In this document: positions 1 to 8,630 of the stretch, piece after piece
Layout of the letters: each line of letters starts with the position of its first letter
Numbering within the stretch: position 1 is the first letter of the stretch
Assembly (NCBI RefSeq): GCF_002933875.1
Contig: NZ_BFAV01000141.1
Span: 1 to 64,000 of the forward strand
Origin: Desulfocucumis palustris
GTDB lineage: Bacteria > Bacillota > Desulfotomaculia > Desulfotomaculales > Desulfocucumaceae
Direction of reading: 5' to 3'
DNA: 64,000 bases
The notes under the pieces: model-generated
Seen by the model: the letters and a program-made list of their open reading frames with translations, nothing else
What the model was told of the DNA's origin: nothing
Database searches by the model: none
Made by a program: the position numbers and the translations under genes

Positions 1-32
1 ATTCCTCTGACCCGAAAGCCATGCTCCAAAGA

Positions 33-96
33 GAGGTGTGTCCCCTAACCTTAGATAGAGGTGTGTCCCCTAACCTTAGATAGAGGTGTGTCCCCT
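33..96. repeat. 25-bp tandem direct repeat containing GAGGTGTGTCCCC
   Basis: A 14-bp core (GAGGTGTGTCCCCT) starts at 33, 58 and 83, exactly 25 bp apart. The first two copies share the same 11-bp spacer, giving about 2.6 units. The core recurs, often inverted, in several other intergenic regions of this window. The rest of 1-249 shows no gene. No sigE coding sequence is visible here, although sigE commonly follows spoIIGA. Confidence 0.85.
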
Positions 97-249
97 TTCC
101 TAAATTGCCTGTTTATCCCCGGCCTTCAAGGGCGGGGTCTTACAGGCTGTTAGCGAGATAAACACAGGCTAAAGCCGCCTCATGGTAATTACAATTACCC
201 CGCCGGCCGGCGTCTCCAGATTCTTTTAAAAGCCGGTGCGCGTATAAAA

Positions 250-1170
250 TCAAGCCGCGGGAACATTCTCAACCAAATCCGGATGCAGCAGGGCGCTGTA
301 TTGACGGCCGGGGTCCAGGCGGCTGTTATGAATTGCCAGAACAGTTTTTTCCACCCTTTTTATTTCCGAACCTGATTTTATTTCCAGGCAGTCGGGCCTT
401 ATACCAAGCAGCAGGCCCCTGTCATTGCCCAGAGATTTAAACGGTATCAGCCTCAGCCGCTCGTTCCACCGGGTACCGGCCATCACCGACACCACCGTCA
501 TGCCGTCCCGGTATTTCTCCATTGCCGCCTTTAAGGGATCAGGCAGAATATTTTTTAAAGCGCCATACTCCACCACCATGACAGGAACGCCGGAAACCGG
601 GTCGGTAAGACTGTTACCCGTATCCACCAGCCCTTCCACCACCACTTTTTTACCCCATAAAATTATGGTTACAGGCATTTTGAGAGCATCTTTTTTGAGC
701 CGGCCGCGCAACTGCCGGGGCACCGCCACGGAAGCCCCCAGCAAGACCAGAGCCGCCAAAATTAATCCCGGCCACAGATATCTGTCAACTACTTCTAAAA
801 CGTTTTTTACACCTTGATAATAGCCGCCCCGGTATATCAGGTAGGAAAATCCCATAACCGCGCCGCCCAGCAAAAAAGATCCCAGGTAGAAAAAACCCAG
901 ACAGGATAGGTAACGCCTTACCGGCAGGGGTAAAAAGGCCACCCCCACCATCAATAGCGATACGGCAATTTTTATAAAAAAGTAAAAATACCGCCCCGTA
1001 CCCGGCAGAAACATTAAAACCGCGTACAAGCTGCCCAATCCGGCCGCAACCAGCAGGCGAATCCGGTTTCCCCGCACCCCGGCCAGCCTTCCGGAGGTCC
1101 GGAGAATTAGATAATTAACGGCCAGATTTCCTATAAAGACCTTATCCAGATATACCACATGTTCGCTCAT
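250..1170 (-). CDS. spoIIGA: Sporulation sigma-E factor processing peptidase SpoIIGA
   Basis: SpoIIGA is the membrane-embedded aspartic protease that cleaves pro-sigma-E in the mother cell after a signal from the forespore. The 306-residue product has a hydrophobic N-terminal half with about five membrane segments (roughly residues 10-150). A soluble C-terminal half follows, carrying the DTGNSL motif near residue 183, whose Asp is the expected catalytic residue. Length matches the family. The ATG is preceded by a modest GGGG ribosome site. It is the last gene on this strand before the window edge. Its usual partner sigE is not in the 249 bp downstream. Family assignment is firm from the topology plus the DTG motif. 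Confidence 0.93.
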   Translation of the reverse strand: MSEHVVYLDKVFIGNLAVNYLILRTSGRLAGVRGNRIRLLVAAGLGSLYAVLMFLPGTGRYFYFFIKIAVSLLMVGVAFLPLPVRRYLSCLGFFYLGSFLLGGAVMGFSYLIYRGGYYQGVKNVLEVVDRYLWPGLILAALVLLGASVAVPRQLRGRLKKDALKMPVTIILWGKKVVVEGLVDTGNSLTDPVSGVPVMVVEYGALKNILPDPLKAAMEKYRDGMTVVSVMAGTRWNERLRLIPFKSLGNDRGLLLGIRPDCLEIKSGSEIKRVEKTVLAIHNSRLDPGRQYSALLHPDLVENVPAA

Positions 1171-1270
1171 TTTATATCCCCGCAGTCGCCTTCAGACAGT
1201 GGCGGCCCGCAAAACTCCGTTACCAGTATATGGCCGCTTTTAATTGAATATTACATTTTTGTTTTTTACA

Positions 1271-1309
1271 GCAAAAAAATAACCCTGCCTCATATTATAC
1301 ACGGCAGGG
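1271..1309 (-). terminator. Rho-independent terminator after ftsZ and the 38-codon ORF
   Basis: On the minus strand CCCTGCC and GGCAGGG (1303-1309 and 1283-1289) form a 7-bp stem with a 13-nt loop, followed by a T-rich tract (TTATTTTTTT). It would end transcripts from ftsZ. The loop itself contains TATAAT, which may act as the spoIIGA -10 element. Confidence 0.6.
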
Positions 1310-1326
1310 CTGGAATAAATTGTCAA
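1294..1326 (-). promoter_or_regulatory. Possible Spo0A-type promoter of spoIIGA with long spacer
   Basis: Reading the minus strand, TTGACA (1321-1326) is followed 21 nt later by TATAAT (1294-1299). This recalls the Bacillus spoIIG promoter, whose -35-like and -10 elements are abnormally far apart and which is activated by Spo0A. The opposite strand over the -35 reads TTGTCAAAA, one base from the 0A-box core TGTCGAA. The start codon of spoIIGA lies about 125 bp downstream. The hexamers are seen directly; Spo0A control is inferred. Confidence 0.4.
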
Positions 1327-1424
1327 AATAGTGTGGCGCCAACATTTTTATTTCACCGGGTCAACACTTTTTCAAATATCTGTAATTCAACCTGGGTGAC
1401 AGCAAAATCCACAGGGGATGTCCA

Positions 1425-1541
1425 CTATTTATTGGAGGGCCCTCTTTCGGGATCGATAATCTTCTGCTTTCCCCGGACGCTGTTCAGATTTTCCTTGCGA
1501 TTGCCCTTTACTTCCCTTTGTTCCTTATTTTCCCGGGACAT
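1425..1541 (-). CDS. Small hydrophilic protein (38 aa), unknown function
   Basis: A 38-codon reading frame begins at ATG behind a strong purine-rich ribosome site (AGGGGG, about 8 nt upstream) and ends just before the terminator at 1271-1309. The product is very hydrophilic and rich in Lys, Arg, Glu and Asn, with no membrane segment and no cysteine. It lies between ftsZ and spoIIGA, so it would be co-transcribed with ftsZ. I do not recognise the family. A spore-related peptide would fit the neighbourhood, but nothing in the sequence proves it. Confidence 0.4.
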   Translation of the reverse strand: MSRENKEQREVKGNRKENLNSVRGKQKIIDPERGPSNK

Positions 1542-1662
1542 GCTTTTAAACCCCCTTTTTGCGCTAATATCCCCATTAAAAACGTCAATTAAACAAAAAA
1601 CCTCTCCGTTCAGAGCTCACCCACCTTGCAAAGCTCTAACGGAAAGGTCTGTGTCAATATAT

Positions 1663-2718
1663 TTACTTTCTTCTCAGGAATGCCGGTATATCAAGGTCGT
1701 CGTGGGAGCTGAAGGGCTTTATCACATCCACTTCCTGCTGTCTGGCCTTATCTTTCTTGCCCATCCGCTGGTCAAAGCCCGTGGCTATAACGGTGACCCT
1801 TACCTCATCCTCCATCCGCTCGTCAATAACCGCACCGAAGATAATATTGGCTTCCGGATCCGCCGCCTGGGAAATTATTTCCGCGGCTTCATTCACTTCA
1901 AACAATCCCAGGGAGGATCCGCCGGTTATGTTGAGTAAGACACCCCGGGCGCCTTCTATTGACGTTTCCAGCAGGGGACTTGATATGGCCAGGCGGGCCG
2001 CTTCCGTGGCGCGGTTTTCGCCGCTGGCGCTGCCTATGCCCATCAGGGCCGAACCTGTTTCCTTCATTATTGTTTTAACGTCTGCAAAATCCAAATTTAT
2101 CAGGCCGGGCACGGCAATCAAGTCGGAGATGCCCTGTACGCCCTGCCTGAGCACATCATCCGCTATACGGAAAGCCTCCATGATGGATGTGTGCTTGTCA
2201 ATCACCTGCAGCAGCCTGTCGTTGGGTATGGTAATGAGGGTGTCCACCTTTGCTTTCAGGTTTTGTATACCGGCGTCGGCCTGGGTCAGGCGCTTGCGGC
2301 CTTCAAAGGTGAAGGGCTTTGTTACCACGCCCACGGTAAGAGCGCCCATTTCCTTGGCCACCTCGGCCACCACCGGCGCCGCGCCTGTTCCGGTGCCGCC
2401 ACCCATGCCGGCTGTTACAAAAACCATGTCAGCTCCCTTTAATGCCTGTATGATGTCATCCCGGCTCTCCTCCGCAGCCTTCTGACCGATATCCGGATTC
2501 GCACCGGCCCCCAGGCCCTTGGTCAGCTTCGCCCCTATCTGAATTTTAGTGTTTGTCTGGGATAGCTGTAATGCCTGGGCATCGGTATTAACTGAGATAA
2601 ACTCGACACCTTTCAGGCCGGCAATGATCATTCTGTTAACGGCATTATTACCGCCGCCCCCCACTCCAATTACCTTTATATTGGCAAGCGGTTCCTGGTC
2701 GAGTTCAAAGTCAAGCAT
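1663..2718 (-). CDS. ftsZ: Cell division protein FtsZ
   Basis: FtsZ is the tubulin-like GTPase that polymerises into the Z ring at midcell. The 351-residue protein has the GTPase core with [11 protein letters not shown] near residue 20 and the tubulin signature GGGTGTGA near residue 106. The C-terminal tail ends in [11 protein letters not shown], the conserved peptide that docks on FtsA and other membrane anchors. An ideal GAGGAGG ribosome site lies 7 nt before the ATG. It follows ftsA in the same direction as the last division gene of the dcw cluster. Nothing is truncated. Confidence 0.98.
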   Translation of the reverse strand: MLDFELDQEPLANIKVIGVGGGGNNAVNRMIIAGLKGVEFISVNTDAQALQLSQTNTKIQIGAKLTKGLGAGANPDIGQKAAEESRDDIIQALKGADMVFVTAGMGGGTGTGAAPVVAEVAKEMGALTVGVVTKPFTFEGRKRLTQADAGIQNLKAKVDTLITIPNDRLLQVIDKHTSIMEAFRIADDVLRQGVQGISDLIAVPGLINLDFADVKTIMKETGSALMGIGSASGENRATEAARLAISSPLLETSIEGARGVLLNITGGSSLGLFEVNEAAEIISQAADPEANIIFGAVIDERMEDEVRVTVIATGFDQRMGKKDKARQQEVDVIKPFSSHDDLDIPAFLRRK

Positions 2719-2911
2719 TAATTATCCTCCTCTGTAGATTATCAGCCTGGGAAGCCGCTCCTAAAAATGTCGCCTGGCAAATTAAGTCGGTGTCAAGTAA
2801 CGATGCCGGGAGTTGTAAAACAGCGCCCTGTTATGGAAACCAGTTTACAGCCCCACATCTGACTACTGCCTGCCGACCACCGAATTTTCCATGCTTGTTT
2901 TTAACCGGCCT

Positions 2912-4126
2912 CTAATTTCTTTCCGAAGTCCTTAAATATTCTATTAGACTCTTCCATACACCCCTCTGCCGGCCTTCAGCGGAAGGGGGTTTCAGGTCGA
3001 ATTCGTCTTTTTGAAGAAGGCCAACCGCCGCTGTACAGCAATAGCCCTCCGACACTTTGCCGTCCGGGCCGGGTATCCTGGTGCCCGCCAGTCTTACCGG
3101 CATATCCAGGTATTCAGCCGCGAATTTTTCCAACCCTCCCAGCGCCGCCCCGCCACCGGTTAAAACCACTCCACCGGGAAGGGCCGTATCCCCTGCTATT
3201 TCTTTAATGGCTATTTTCGCCATATCCAGTATCTCGGCAACCCTGGCTTCAATAATTTTTTGGGCAAATTCACAATCTATCCGGTGAGTGCCGGTACCGT
3301 TAATACCGGGCGCCTCAAGATTCTCAGGAGCAATTTTGATTTCAAGACCAATACGCTTTACTATTCCCCCGGCGGCCTCCAGGGTGGTTCGCAATCCCAC
3401 CGCCAGGTCTCCGCTGATATGCTCTCCCCCCACGGGAAGCAGTTTAAAACCAAGCCGGCAACCGTAATTATACACGGTCAGCCCGGTGGCGACGGCTCCC
3501 AGGTCTAGCAGCGCCGTTCCCAGATGCATTTCCGGGGTGGTCATGGCCCCGCCGGCCGCCGCCAGGGTGGAAGGTACAAAGCCTGTGGGCTTCAAGGATA
3601 TTCTGTTGAAAACATCAGTCAGTGAATTTATCAGTTTGCTGTCCACAGTCAGCAGTCTGGCAATTAATTTAAGGGTTTTAAATTTCATACCCAAAGGATT
3701 ATTTACCCCGGCCAGAGAATCCACCACGTAATCCACGGGCATTACCTGCAAAATTTGTTTGCCGGCAGGAATATTCTTTGTGGCGGCAATCCCCTTTAGC
3801 CTGTCAAGATCCCCCTGATTCACCCTGCGGGTACCGGCGGCGGTAATTTTAACCTCAGCCGGTACAAACTCCACGGTGTAGCCGGTGAAACCGACCCTTA
3901 CGGCGGGAACCTTGATTCCCGCTGATTTTTCCGCTTTTTGCAGCGCGTCTGCCACACACCGGGCAAGGCTTTCAGGATCGGTTATCACACCCCTGCGCAT
4001 TCCCACCGTGGGACATGCCGCAACGGCCGCAGGTATGGAACTACCGGTAGCATAAGCAACCGCGGCAACCACGCTGGAATTTCCCACATCAATTCCGGCA
4101 GGGTTATATTTTCCTTTTTCGGCCAA
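2912..4126 (-). CDS. ftsA: Cell division protein FtsA
   Basis: FtsA is the actin-like ATPase that tethers FtsZ to the membrane. GIDVGNSS near the N-terminus is the phosphate-1 motif of the actin/Hsp70 fold. A second phosphate motif (LLDLGAVATG) lies mid-protein and an adenosine motif (VVLTGGGAALGG) near residue 325. The final stretch WKSLIEYLRTSERN resembles the amphipathic membrane-targeting helix. GGAGG lies 9 nt before a TTG at 4126, so I prefer that start. A GTG at 4135 is almost on top of the ribosome site. Sequence divergence from textbook FtsA is notable, but position between sbp and ftsZ settles the call. Confidence 0.9.
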   Translation of the reverse strand: MAEKGKYNPAGIDVGNSSVVAAVAYATGSSIPAAVAACPTVGMRRGVITDPESLARCVADALQKAEKSAGIKVPAVRVGFTGYTVEFVPAEVKITAAGTRRVNQGDLDRLKGIAATKNIPAGKQILQVMPVDYVVDSLAGVNNPLGMKFKTLKLIARLLTVDSKLINSLTDVFNRISLKPTGFVPSTLAAAGGAMTTPEMHLGTALLDLGAVATGLTVYNYGCRLGFKLLPVGGEHISGDLAVGLRTTLEAAGGIVKRIGLEIKIAPENLEAPGINGTGTHRIDCEFAQKIIEARVAEILDMAKIAIKEIAGDTALPGGVVLTGGGAALGGLEKFAAEYLDMPVRLAGTRIPGPDGKVSEGYCCTAAVGLLQKDEFDLKPPSAEGRQRGVWKSLIEYLRTSERN

Positions 4127-4211
4127 GCCAGGCACCCTCCGCCTAAACTTTACTTAAAATGTAAAGTTCAACATAACCGTGATTTTCCCTTTATTGTGCA
4201 GTCAGAAAAAT

Positions 4212-4553
4212 TTATTTTTTTAACAAATGTCGCCTTATTATGGCTAAATTTTGGAATAACCTGACTCCAAAAGCCACCACCGCCGCCAGGTAAAGATCTA
4301 TTCCCAGTCTCTCCCCGAAAAAGGCAAGTCCGGCCGCCAGAAGGGTGTTGCTAAAAAATCCGGTTATAAATATCCTGTTGTCGTAATGATCTTCCATGGC
4401 CGCCCTGATTCCCCCAAAAACGGAGTCCAGGGCCGCCAAAGCGGCAACCGACAGATATTTGGCGTACGCCTGGGGTAAAGCAACCGGTAAATTAAGGCCT
4501 ATAAGCACCCCCAAAACCAGCCCCGCTGCAGCCAATACAATTCCAATCCACAC
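4212..4553 (-). CDS. sbp: Small basic membrane protein Sbp (DUF1290)
   Basis: The 113-residue protein has three hydrophobic segments and a basic C-terminus (RRHLLKK). It matches the small basic protein family found between the DUF881 genes and ftsA in Firmicutes. The motif GGIRAAMEDHYDNRIFITGF is typical of the family. It starts at GTG, with a GGGG element about 10 nt upstream. Its molecular role is not established; its position in the dcw cluster suggests a link to division or sporulation. Confidence 0.88.
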   Translation of the reverse strand: MWIGIVLAAAGLVLGVLIGLNLPVALPQAYAKYLSVAALAALDSVFGGIRAAMEDHYDNRIFITGFFSNTLLAAGLAFFGERLGIDLYLAAVVAFGVRLFQNLAIIRRHLLKK

Positions 4554-4722
4554 CGGAGGTCAACCCCTTTCAATGTCGGTGGATATAACTTCTACGTGTC
4601 GTTATCTCCTTGTTATTTAACAATTTCCCAGGGAAATGTCCTGTAATTAATCATCAAGCCAAGAGCTATTATATACCAACAACTGGTAAATATAAAACAC
4701 AATTAAATAGACAAATTCCGAC

Positions 4723-5418
4723 TCAACCTTTGGTGGTTTTGGCAAAATTCAATTTCAAGGAACCTGTATACGCGGGTATTTCAATCAATTCCCTGGTTTG
4801 TATGTCAACCTGGATGCCAAGATCCCTGAGATGCTCCACCTGACCATTCGGTATCTCCAATGCGCTTTTAAGCCTTTCTCCGTCGCCTATTGCCAGAACA
4901 TGATATGGAGGTGTCAGTCTAGTTAGATTGACGTTAATAAATTGTCCGGCCAGCCTTATTTCTGAAGTAGAAATAATTCTCTGGCCGTCGACGGAAATAG
5001 CTTCTGCGTCGGCAACCCTCAATTCATTAACCAAACCAAGAATATCAATATCCTGGATGTCGGATAGTATTCCCATATTTTTTTCCAGGGGCGGATTATT
5101 TAAAATAATCTCCACTCCCGGCCCCTTCAGGGGTACAAAGCCGGCATAAATTCGGGCTTTTTCCAATTCATCTCCAATTGCGGCAACCGCCTGGCTTTGC
5201 CCCTTCCGGGCCTGGGTAAGCTTGTATTCCAAGTCATAAACTTCGTTTTCCAGCTTATCTATGTCCTTGTCCAACTGGTGTAGTTCCGCAGTCAATTCCT
5301 GTGCCCGATCCGAAGGTACCCCCTGCTCAATAAAGCGGTTGGTACGGAACTGAACGGCCAGCATTATGCCAATAATCAGAGCCACCACGGTAACAGAAAT
5401 ATAAAATGACCTGTTCAC
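4723..5418 (-). CDS. DUF881 family protein (YlxW/YlxX type), second copy
   Basis: This is a 231-residue protein with one N-terminal membrane anchor (about residues 5-22). A predicted coiled coil follows (about 35-75, heptad-like Leu spacing), then a conserved C-terminal globular domain with the family pattern GPGVEIILNN, VDGQRI and TPPYHVLAIGD. Its ATG overlaps the stop of the upstream paralogue by four bases (ATGA), so the two are translationally coupled. DUF881 proteins accompany sbp and ftsQ in many Firmicutes. A role in organising the divisome or septum is plausible but unproven. Confidence 0.9.
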   Translation of the reverse strand: MNRSFYISVTVVALIIGIMLAVQFRTNRFIEQGVPSDRAQELTAELHQLDKDIDKLENEVYDLEYKLTQARKGQSQAVAAIGDELEKARIYAGFVPLKGPGVEIILNNPPLEKNMGILSDIQDIDILGLVNELRVADAEAISVDGQRIISTSEIRLAGQFINVNLTRLTPPYHVLAIGDGERLKSALEIPNGQVEHLRDLGIQVDIQTRELIEIPAYTGSLKLNFAKTTKG

Positions 5419-6143
5419 TGCCCCGCCTCCTTCTCATTGGCAGGCACGGCATATTCGAACCTTATGCTTCCTGAATAGGCGGGGATGGTAACCTGGGAAA
5501 GTTTTTTTATATTAACCTGAATACCCCAAAACTGAAGGTCTTCCACAACCCCTCTCCTCATCTTAAGGGAGTTTATCATGTTGTCCGGCTCGCCAATGGC
5601 TGTAATAACAAAGGGAGGAGTAAGCCTTTGGTTCTTATTGGTCAGTATTGTAGGCCCGGCGCAGCGGATTTCACTGTTACTCAACAGCCTTTGATTATTT
5701 ATGGCCAGTGCTTCCGCCCCCGCTGCCTTTAATTCGTTCAACACCTTAAGCACGTCTCCATCATGCAGCACGTATAGATTGGAATCCTCGCCGGGCTGCA
5801 CCGCCATATTACTGTCATTCATGGTGACTTCAACCCCTGGGCCAGTCAATTCGGAAAGACCTGCCTCGATCCGGTACAGCATTAATTTCTCTTTCATGTC
5901 CACCAATTCCGGGCCCGTGGCTGCCTTATCAAGATTTTCCCTTAAATCATTGGCTTTTTGCTGTAAGTCATCCCTCTTCTCCCGGGCCTCGTTAACCCTG
6001 GCCACAAGGGTCTGCGTCCTTTGCATTCCGGGATTATTCTGGGCATGCAGATCCCTGGTCACCCGGAATTGAACAGCCAGCAGCAAGCCCAGCACCAGGC
6101 CCACTACTATCAAAACTATTTGATAGCCTCTTGTTTTTACCAT
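5415..6143 (-). CDS. DUF881 family protein (YlxW/YlxX type), first copy
   Basis: The 242-residue paralogue of the next gene has the same plan. One membrane segment (about residues 7-25) comes first, then a coiled coil (about 40-85) rich in Lys and Glu, then the DUF881 domain with GPGVEVTMND, AINNQRLL and TPPFVITAIG. The pair probably arose by duplication and may form a hetero-oligomer; that is inference from the coupling and coiled coils. It lies downstream of ftsQ on the same strand. Confidence 0.9.
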   Translation of the reverse strand: MVKTRGYQIVLIVVGLVLGLLLAVQFRVTRDLHAQNNPGMQRTQTLVARVNEAREKRDDLQQKANDLRENLDKAATGPELVDMKEKLMLYRIEAGLSELTGPGVEVTMNDSNMAVQPGEDSNLYVLHDGDVLKVLNELKAAGAEALAINNQRLLSNSEIRCAGPTILTNKNQRLTPPFVITAIGEPDNMINSLKMRRGVVEDLQFWGIQVNIKKLSQVTIPAYSGSIRFEYAVPANEKEAGQ

Positions 6144-6253
6144 AATGTTTCACCACTATATTTCAAAATGCATGACCACCGGGGAGTCCCAATTAAAGAA
6201 AACGACACCGGCGCTATTTGATAATTTTTTGCTCCAGCCATAATGCCTCACTT

Positions 6254-6994
6254 TTACGGTTCCAAATATTGGACCACCGGTGATCCCACATAGGAGAGGT
6301 CCACATATTCTATTTTTTTGTTTTTGGCTTTTAATTCGTCAATTACCCTGGAGAGAAACATCGCTTTTTCGGAAACATCCTCCGGAGAACCCAGCCTGCA
6401 TTGAATTCCGTCCAGGGTATACAGGCAGACATTGCCCTGCTCATTGATATTAACCTCGGATAGCTTGGGCAGCAGCTCTTCCGGCAGTTCCCGGACAACC
6501 CGCAGCGCCGTGTCCAGCCCCTGGCCTTTTAAAGGCTTGCCGGGAGAAGGAAGAACATACTTAATACCTGTAACCACAGGAAGGTTGCGGTCCGAAGGGG
6601 AACCTTTCTGGAGATAGACTCCCTCGGCATCCACTTGAATAAAACCCCCGGAGGAAGAAAACAGGGCCACAGGACTCCGCTCGGTTACTTTTATTAACAC
6701 GGTGGCGGGCAGACGCCGCTCCAGTTCCACCGACTTTAACATGGGGATTATTTTTAATCGCTCCGATGCTTCTTTAAGGTTTATTTTAAAAATATTTTCT
6801 CCTGTATTTATACCGGAAACAGACAAAATTTTTTCCGTCGCCAGATAGTTATTACCTTCCACTGTCACGCCCCGCACCTCAAACAAAGGCGAGCGAAGCA
6901 AAATGTACAGCCCCAGCGTTACCAGGAAAACAAAAAAAACACTCTGCCACAGATTGTAGCCCCGCTTTTTGTTAGCCGTTCCCCAACCCGACAA
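6254..6994 (-). CDS. ftsQ: Cell division protein FtsQ/DivIB
   Basis: FtsQ/DivIB is a single-pass membrane protein that stabilises the FtsL-containing divisome core. In this 246-residue protein a short basic cytoplasmic tail precedes one membrane helix (about residues 15-33). The POTRA domain follows, with the pattern FEVRGVTVEGN, NIFKINL and ERRLPATVLIKVTERSP, then the FtsQ/DivIB beta domain. The likely start is TTG, 9 nt after GGGGGG. It is now separated from murA by the toxin-antitoxin insertion, so it probably needs its own promoter. Confidence 0.94.
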   Translation of the reverse strand: MSGWGTANKKRGYNLWQSVFFVFLVTLGLYILLRSPLFEVRGVTVEGNNYLATEKILSVSGINTGENIFKINLKEASERLKIIPMLKSVELERRLPATVLIKVTERSPVALFSSSGGFIQVDAEGVYLQKGSPSDRNLPVVTGIKYVLPSPGKPLKGQGLDTALRVVRELPEELLPKLSEVNINEQGNVCLYTLDGIQCRLGSPEDVSEKAMFLSRVIDELKAKNKKIEYVDLSYVGSPVVQYLEP

Positions 6995-7424
6995 TATGTA
7001 TATCCCCCCGGTTGCGCCAAAAGATATTTTTCCCTGTACCTATCAAATTCATTTCACCGGGCAGCCTTAAATTTTTTACCAAAACATTATTTAAACCATT
7101 ATACCAACCCGAAGCAACTTGTCCAAGCCCACATGCAGTCGGCCACAAAAATGCCCCGCCGCCGGTTTCATAAAAATTTCAACGGCAAGAACCGTTTTCC
7201 TCCCGGATTAACCTTTAAGGCAGAAAACACCGGGTAAATATGAAACCCTTCACCTGTCATGTGTTGTGCGGGGTGGAAGAGCAGTCCAATTTGGTTTCCC
7301 CTTGACAAATCAAATCTGATTCTACCCGGGGAGAAACCAGGGAATAAAAAAAATATTATGCTGAAGCATAAGAAAAGGGAAGGTTTCCACCCGTTCCCCT
7401 TTTTTAAAAAATCCTGCAAAAAAC
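6995..7424. other. Intergenic stretch between ftsQ and the toxin-antitoxin pair
   Basis: About 430 bp without a convincing gene. An 83-codon open frame on the minus strand (7168-7419) lacks a ribosome site, begins at TTG and contains no recognisable domain, so I do not call it. A promoter for ftsQ would be expected here because the upstream unit ends in a terminator, but I could not choose hexamers with confidence. Confidence 0.5.
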
Positions 7425-7455
7425 CAAAAAATAAAATCGGGCTTAAACCCGATAA
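7425..7455 (-). terminator. Rho-independent terminator of the toxin-antitoxin operon
   Basis: ATCGGG and CCCGAT (7436-7453) form a perfect stem, extendable with flanking A/T pairs, around a 6-nt loop. On the minus strand it is followed by a T-rich run. It lies about 50 bp after the antitoxin stop codon, closing this unit independently of ftsQ. Confidence 0.7.
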
Positions 7456-7505
7456 TTTTAAAAGCTTTTAACACCATCTATTTACCCCTCTTTAAAAATA
7501 TAATG

Positions 7506-8630
7506 TCATGCTTCCTCTGCCCATTTAAAATAGATCTTGAGGTTGTTTAAATGGCTGTAAGGAAGATGCTTGTCATGCTGGAGACGTCCCACTATTATGC
7601 CAGGTGCTATGCCAAGATGCTTTGCAAATCTCTCCACGGATATCGCACTAAATGAACCTTTATTTACAAAATCCTTATATTCAGAGGATGGTATTAAAGC
7701 TTCAGAAGCAAACCTATTTGCTTTTTCTTCTTCCGCTAATTTACCAGTAAACTCCAAGAAAACTTCACGTTTTTGATTCTGTAAAACGTGCCCTGCTTCA
7801 TGAAAAAAAGTAAACCACAAATGATCATTTGTTTTATAACGCAAGCTTAACTGGATTACGGCCTTATCTGGATTGACCCAATATGCAGCTCCACATACTC
7901 TAGATTTTGGTAGTTCTGGAACAAAAACAACGGCAACACCGGCTTCGGCACAAATTTTTCTCATTTGGTTAATAAAGATTTCTGGTGGCTCATTTGTTAT
8001 AGATCTAATTTCTTGAAGAGATCTTTTAAAAGCCGTTGAATTAAAAGAGTTACACTTAATATTCTGGGAGTCTATCTGTCCTTTTCTGATCCAGGCTGCT
8101 ATAGCGCCTGATTCACTCTCAAATACATTAGACTTACGAAAAGCTAATTGCCGATTATCAAAAACCTTTTTCCATACTTCCTTCCATGCCTCGACAGTCG
8201 CCACACCAAAATAATTAAGCACTTCTTGGAGTTGCTCAATTATGTCGCTGCAACTTTTAACCCAACCGTGCTTAATCATTGCTTTTAAAGGTATTTCATT
8301 TAACCATTCTACTTGTAATTGTAATCTTTTTCTTTCTTCAATTTCTGCCAACTTTTCCCTATAATTTTGTTCTAAATTATTCCAAAAGTTAGCTGGGATA
8401 CCTAAAACACGTTCTAGTTGCCGGGCTGTTTCTGAAGTTATTGCGGCTTTTCCTTTAATAATTTCATTGATCGTTTTTTTAGGTCTACCAGTTCTCTCTG
8501 CAAGCTCCGATTGTGTCATTCCCATTTTTTCAATTGTTTCCAATAAGGTCTCGCCTGGCGGCACAGCATAGTCTGGTTCATACGTTAAATAACCTGTACT
8601 ATTTGCTCCTCCGTTTTTTCTTTTTACCAT
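7506..8630 (-). CDS. HigA-type antitoxin fused to ImmA/IrrE metallopeptidase
   Basis: The 374-residue protein has an N-terminal XRE helix-turn-helix (about residues 32-80, with MTQSELAERTGRPKKTINEI) as in HigA antitoxins. A long central region follows, then a C-terminal ImmA/IrrE (DUF955) domain whose HEAGH zinc motif is near residue 277 and whose third ligand is probably in EEEKANRFA. It should bind and neutralise the toxin encoded just upstream and repress the operon. The ATG at 8630 has GGAGG 6 nt upstream; a more 5' ATG at 8648 has no ribosome site. It overlaps the toxin gene by 32 bp. Base use is clearly more AT-rich than the flanking mur and fts genes, suggesting transfer. Confidence 0.88.
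   Translation of the reverse strand: MVKRKNGGANSTGYLTYEPDYAVPPGETLLETIEKMGMTQSELAERTGRPKKTINEIIKGKAAITSETARQLERVLGIPANFWNNLEQNYREKLAEIEERKRLQLQVEWLNEIPLKAMIKHGWVKSCSDIIEQLQEVLNYFGVATVEAWKEVWKKVFDNRQLAFRKSNVFESESGAIAAWIRKGQIDSQNIKCNSFNSTAFKRSLQEIRSITNEPPEIFINQMRKICAEAGVAVVFVPELPKSRVCGAAYWVNPDKAVIQLSLRYKTNDHLWFTFFHEAGHVLQNQKREVFLEFTGKLAEEEKANRFASEALIPSSEYKDFVNKGSFSAISVERFAKHLGIAPGIIVGRLQHDKHLPYSHLNNLKIYFKWAEEA

Noticed and set aside
1159-1938. Long plus-strand frame opposite ftsZ
   Set aside because: It lies mostly antisense to ftsZ, has no ribosome site, and its composition mirrors the coding strand of ftsZ.
7168-7419. 83-codon minus-strand open frame after the toxin-antitoxin pair
   Set aside because: Starts at TTG without a ribosome site, overlaps low-complexity DNA, and shows no domain or neighbour link.
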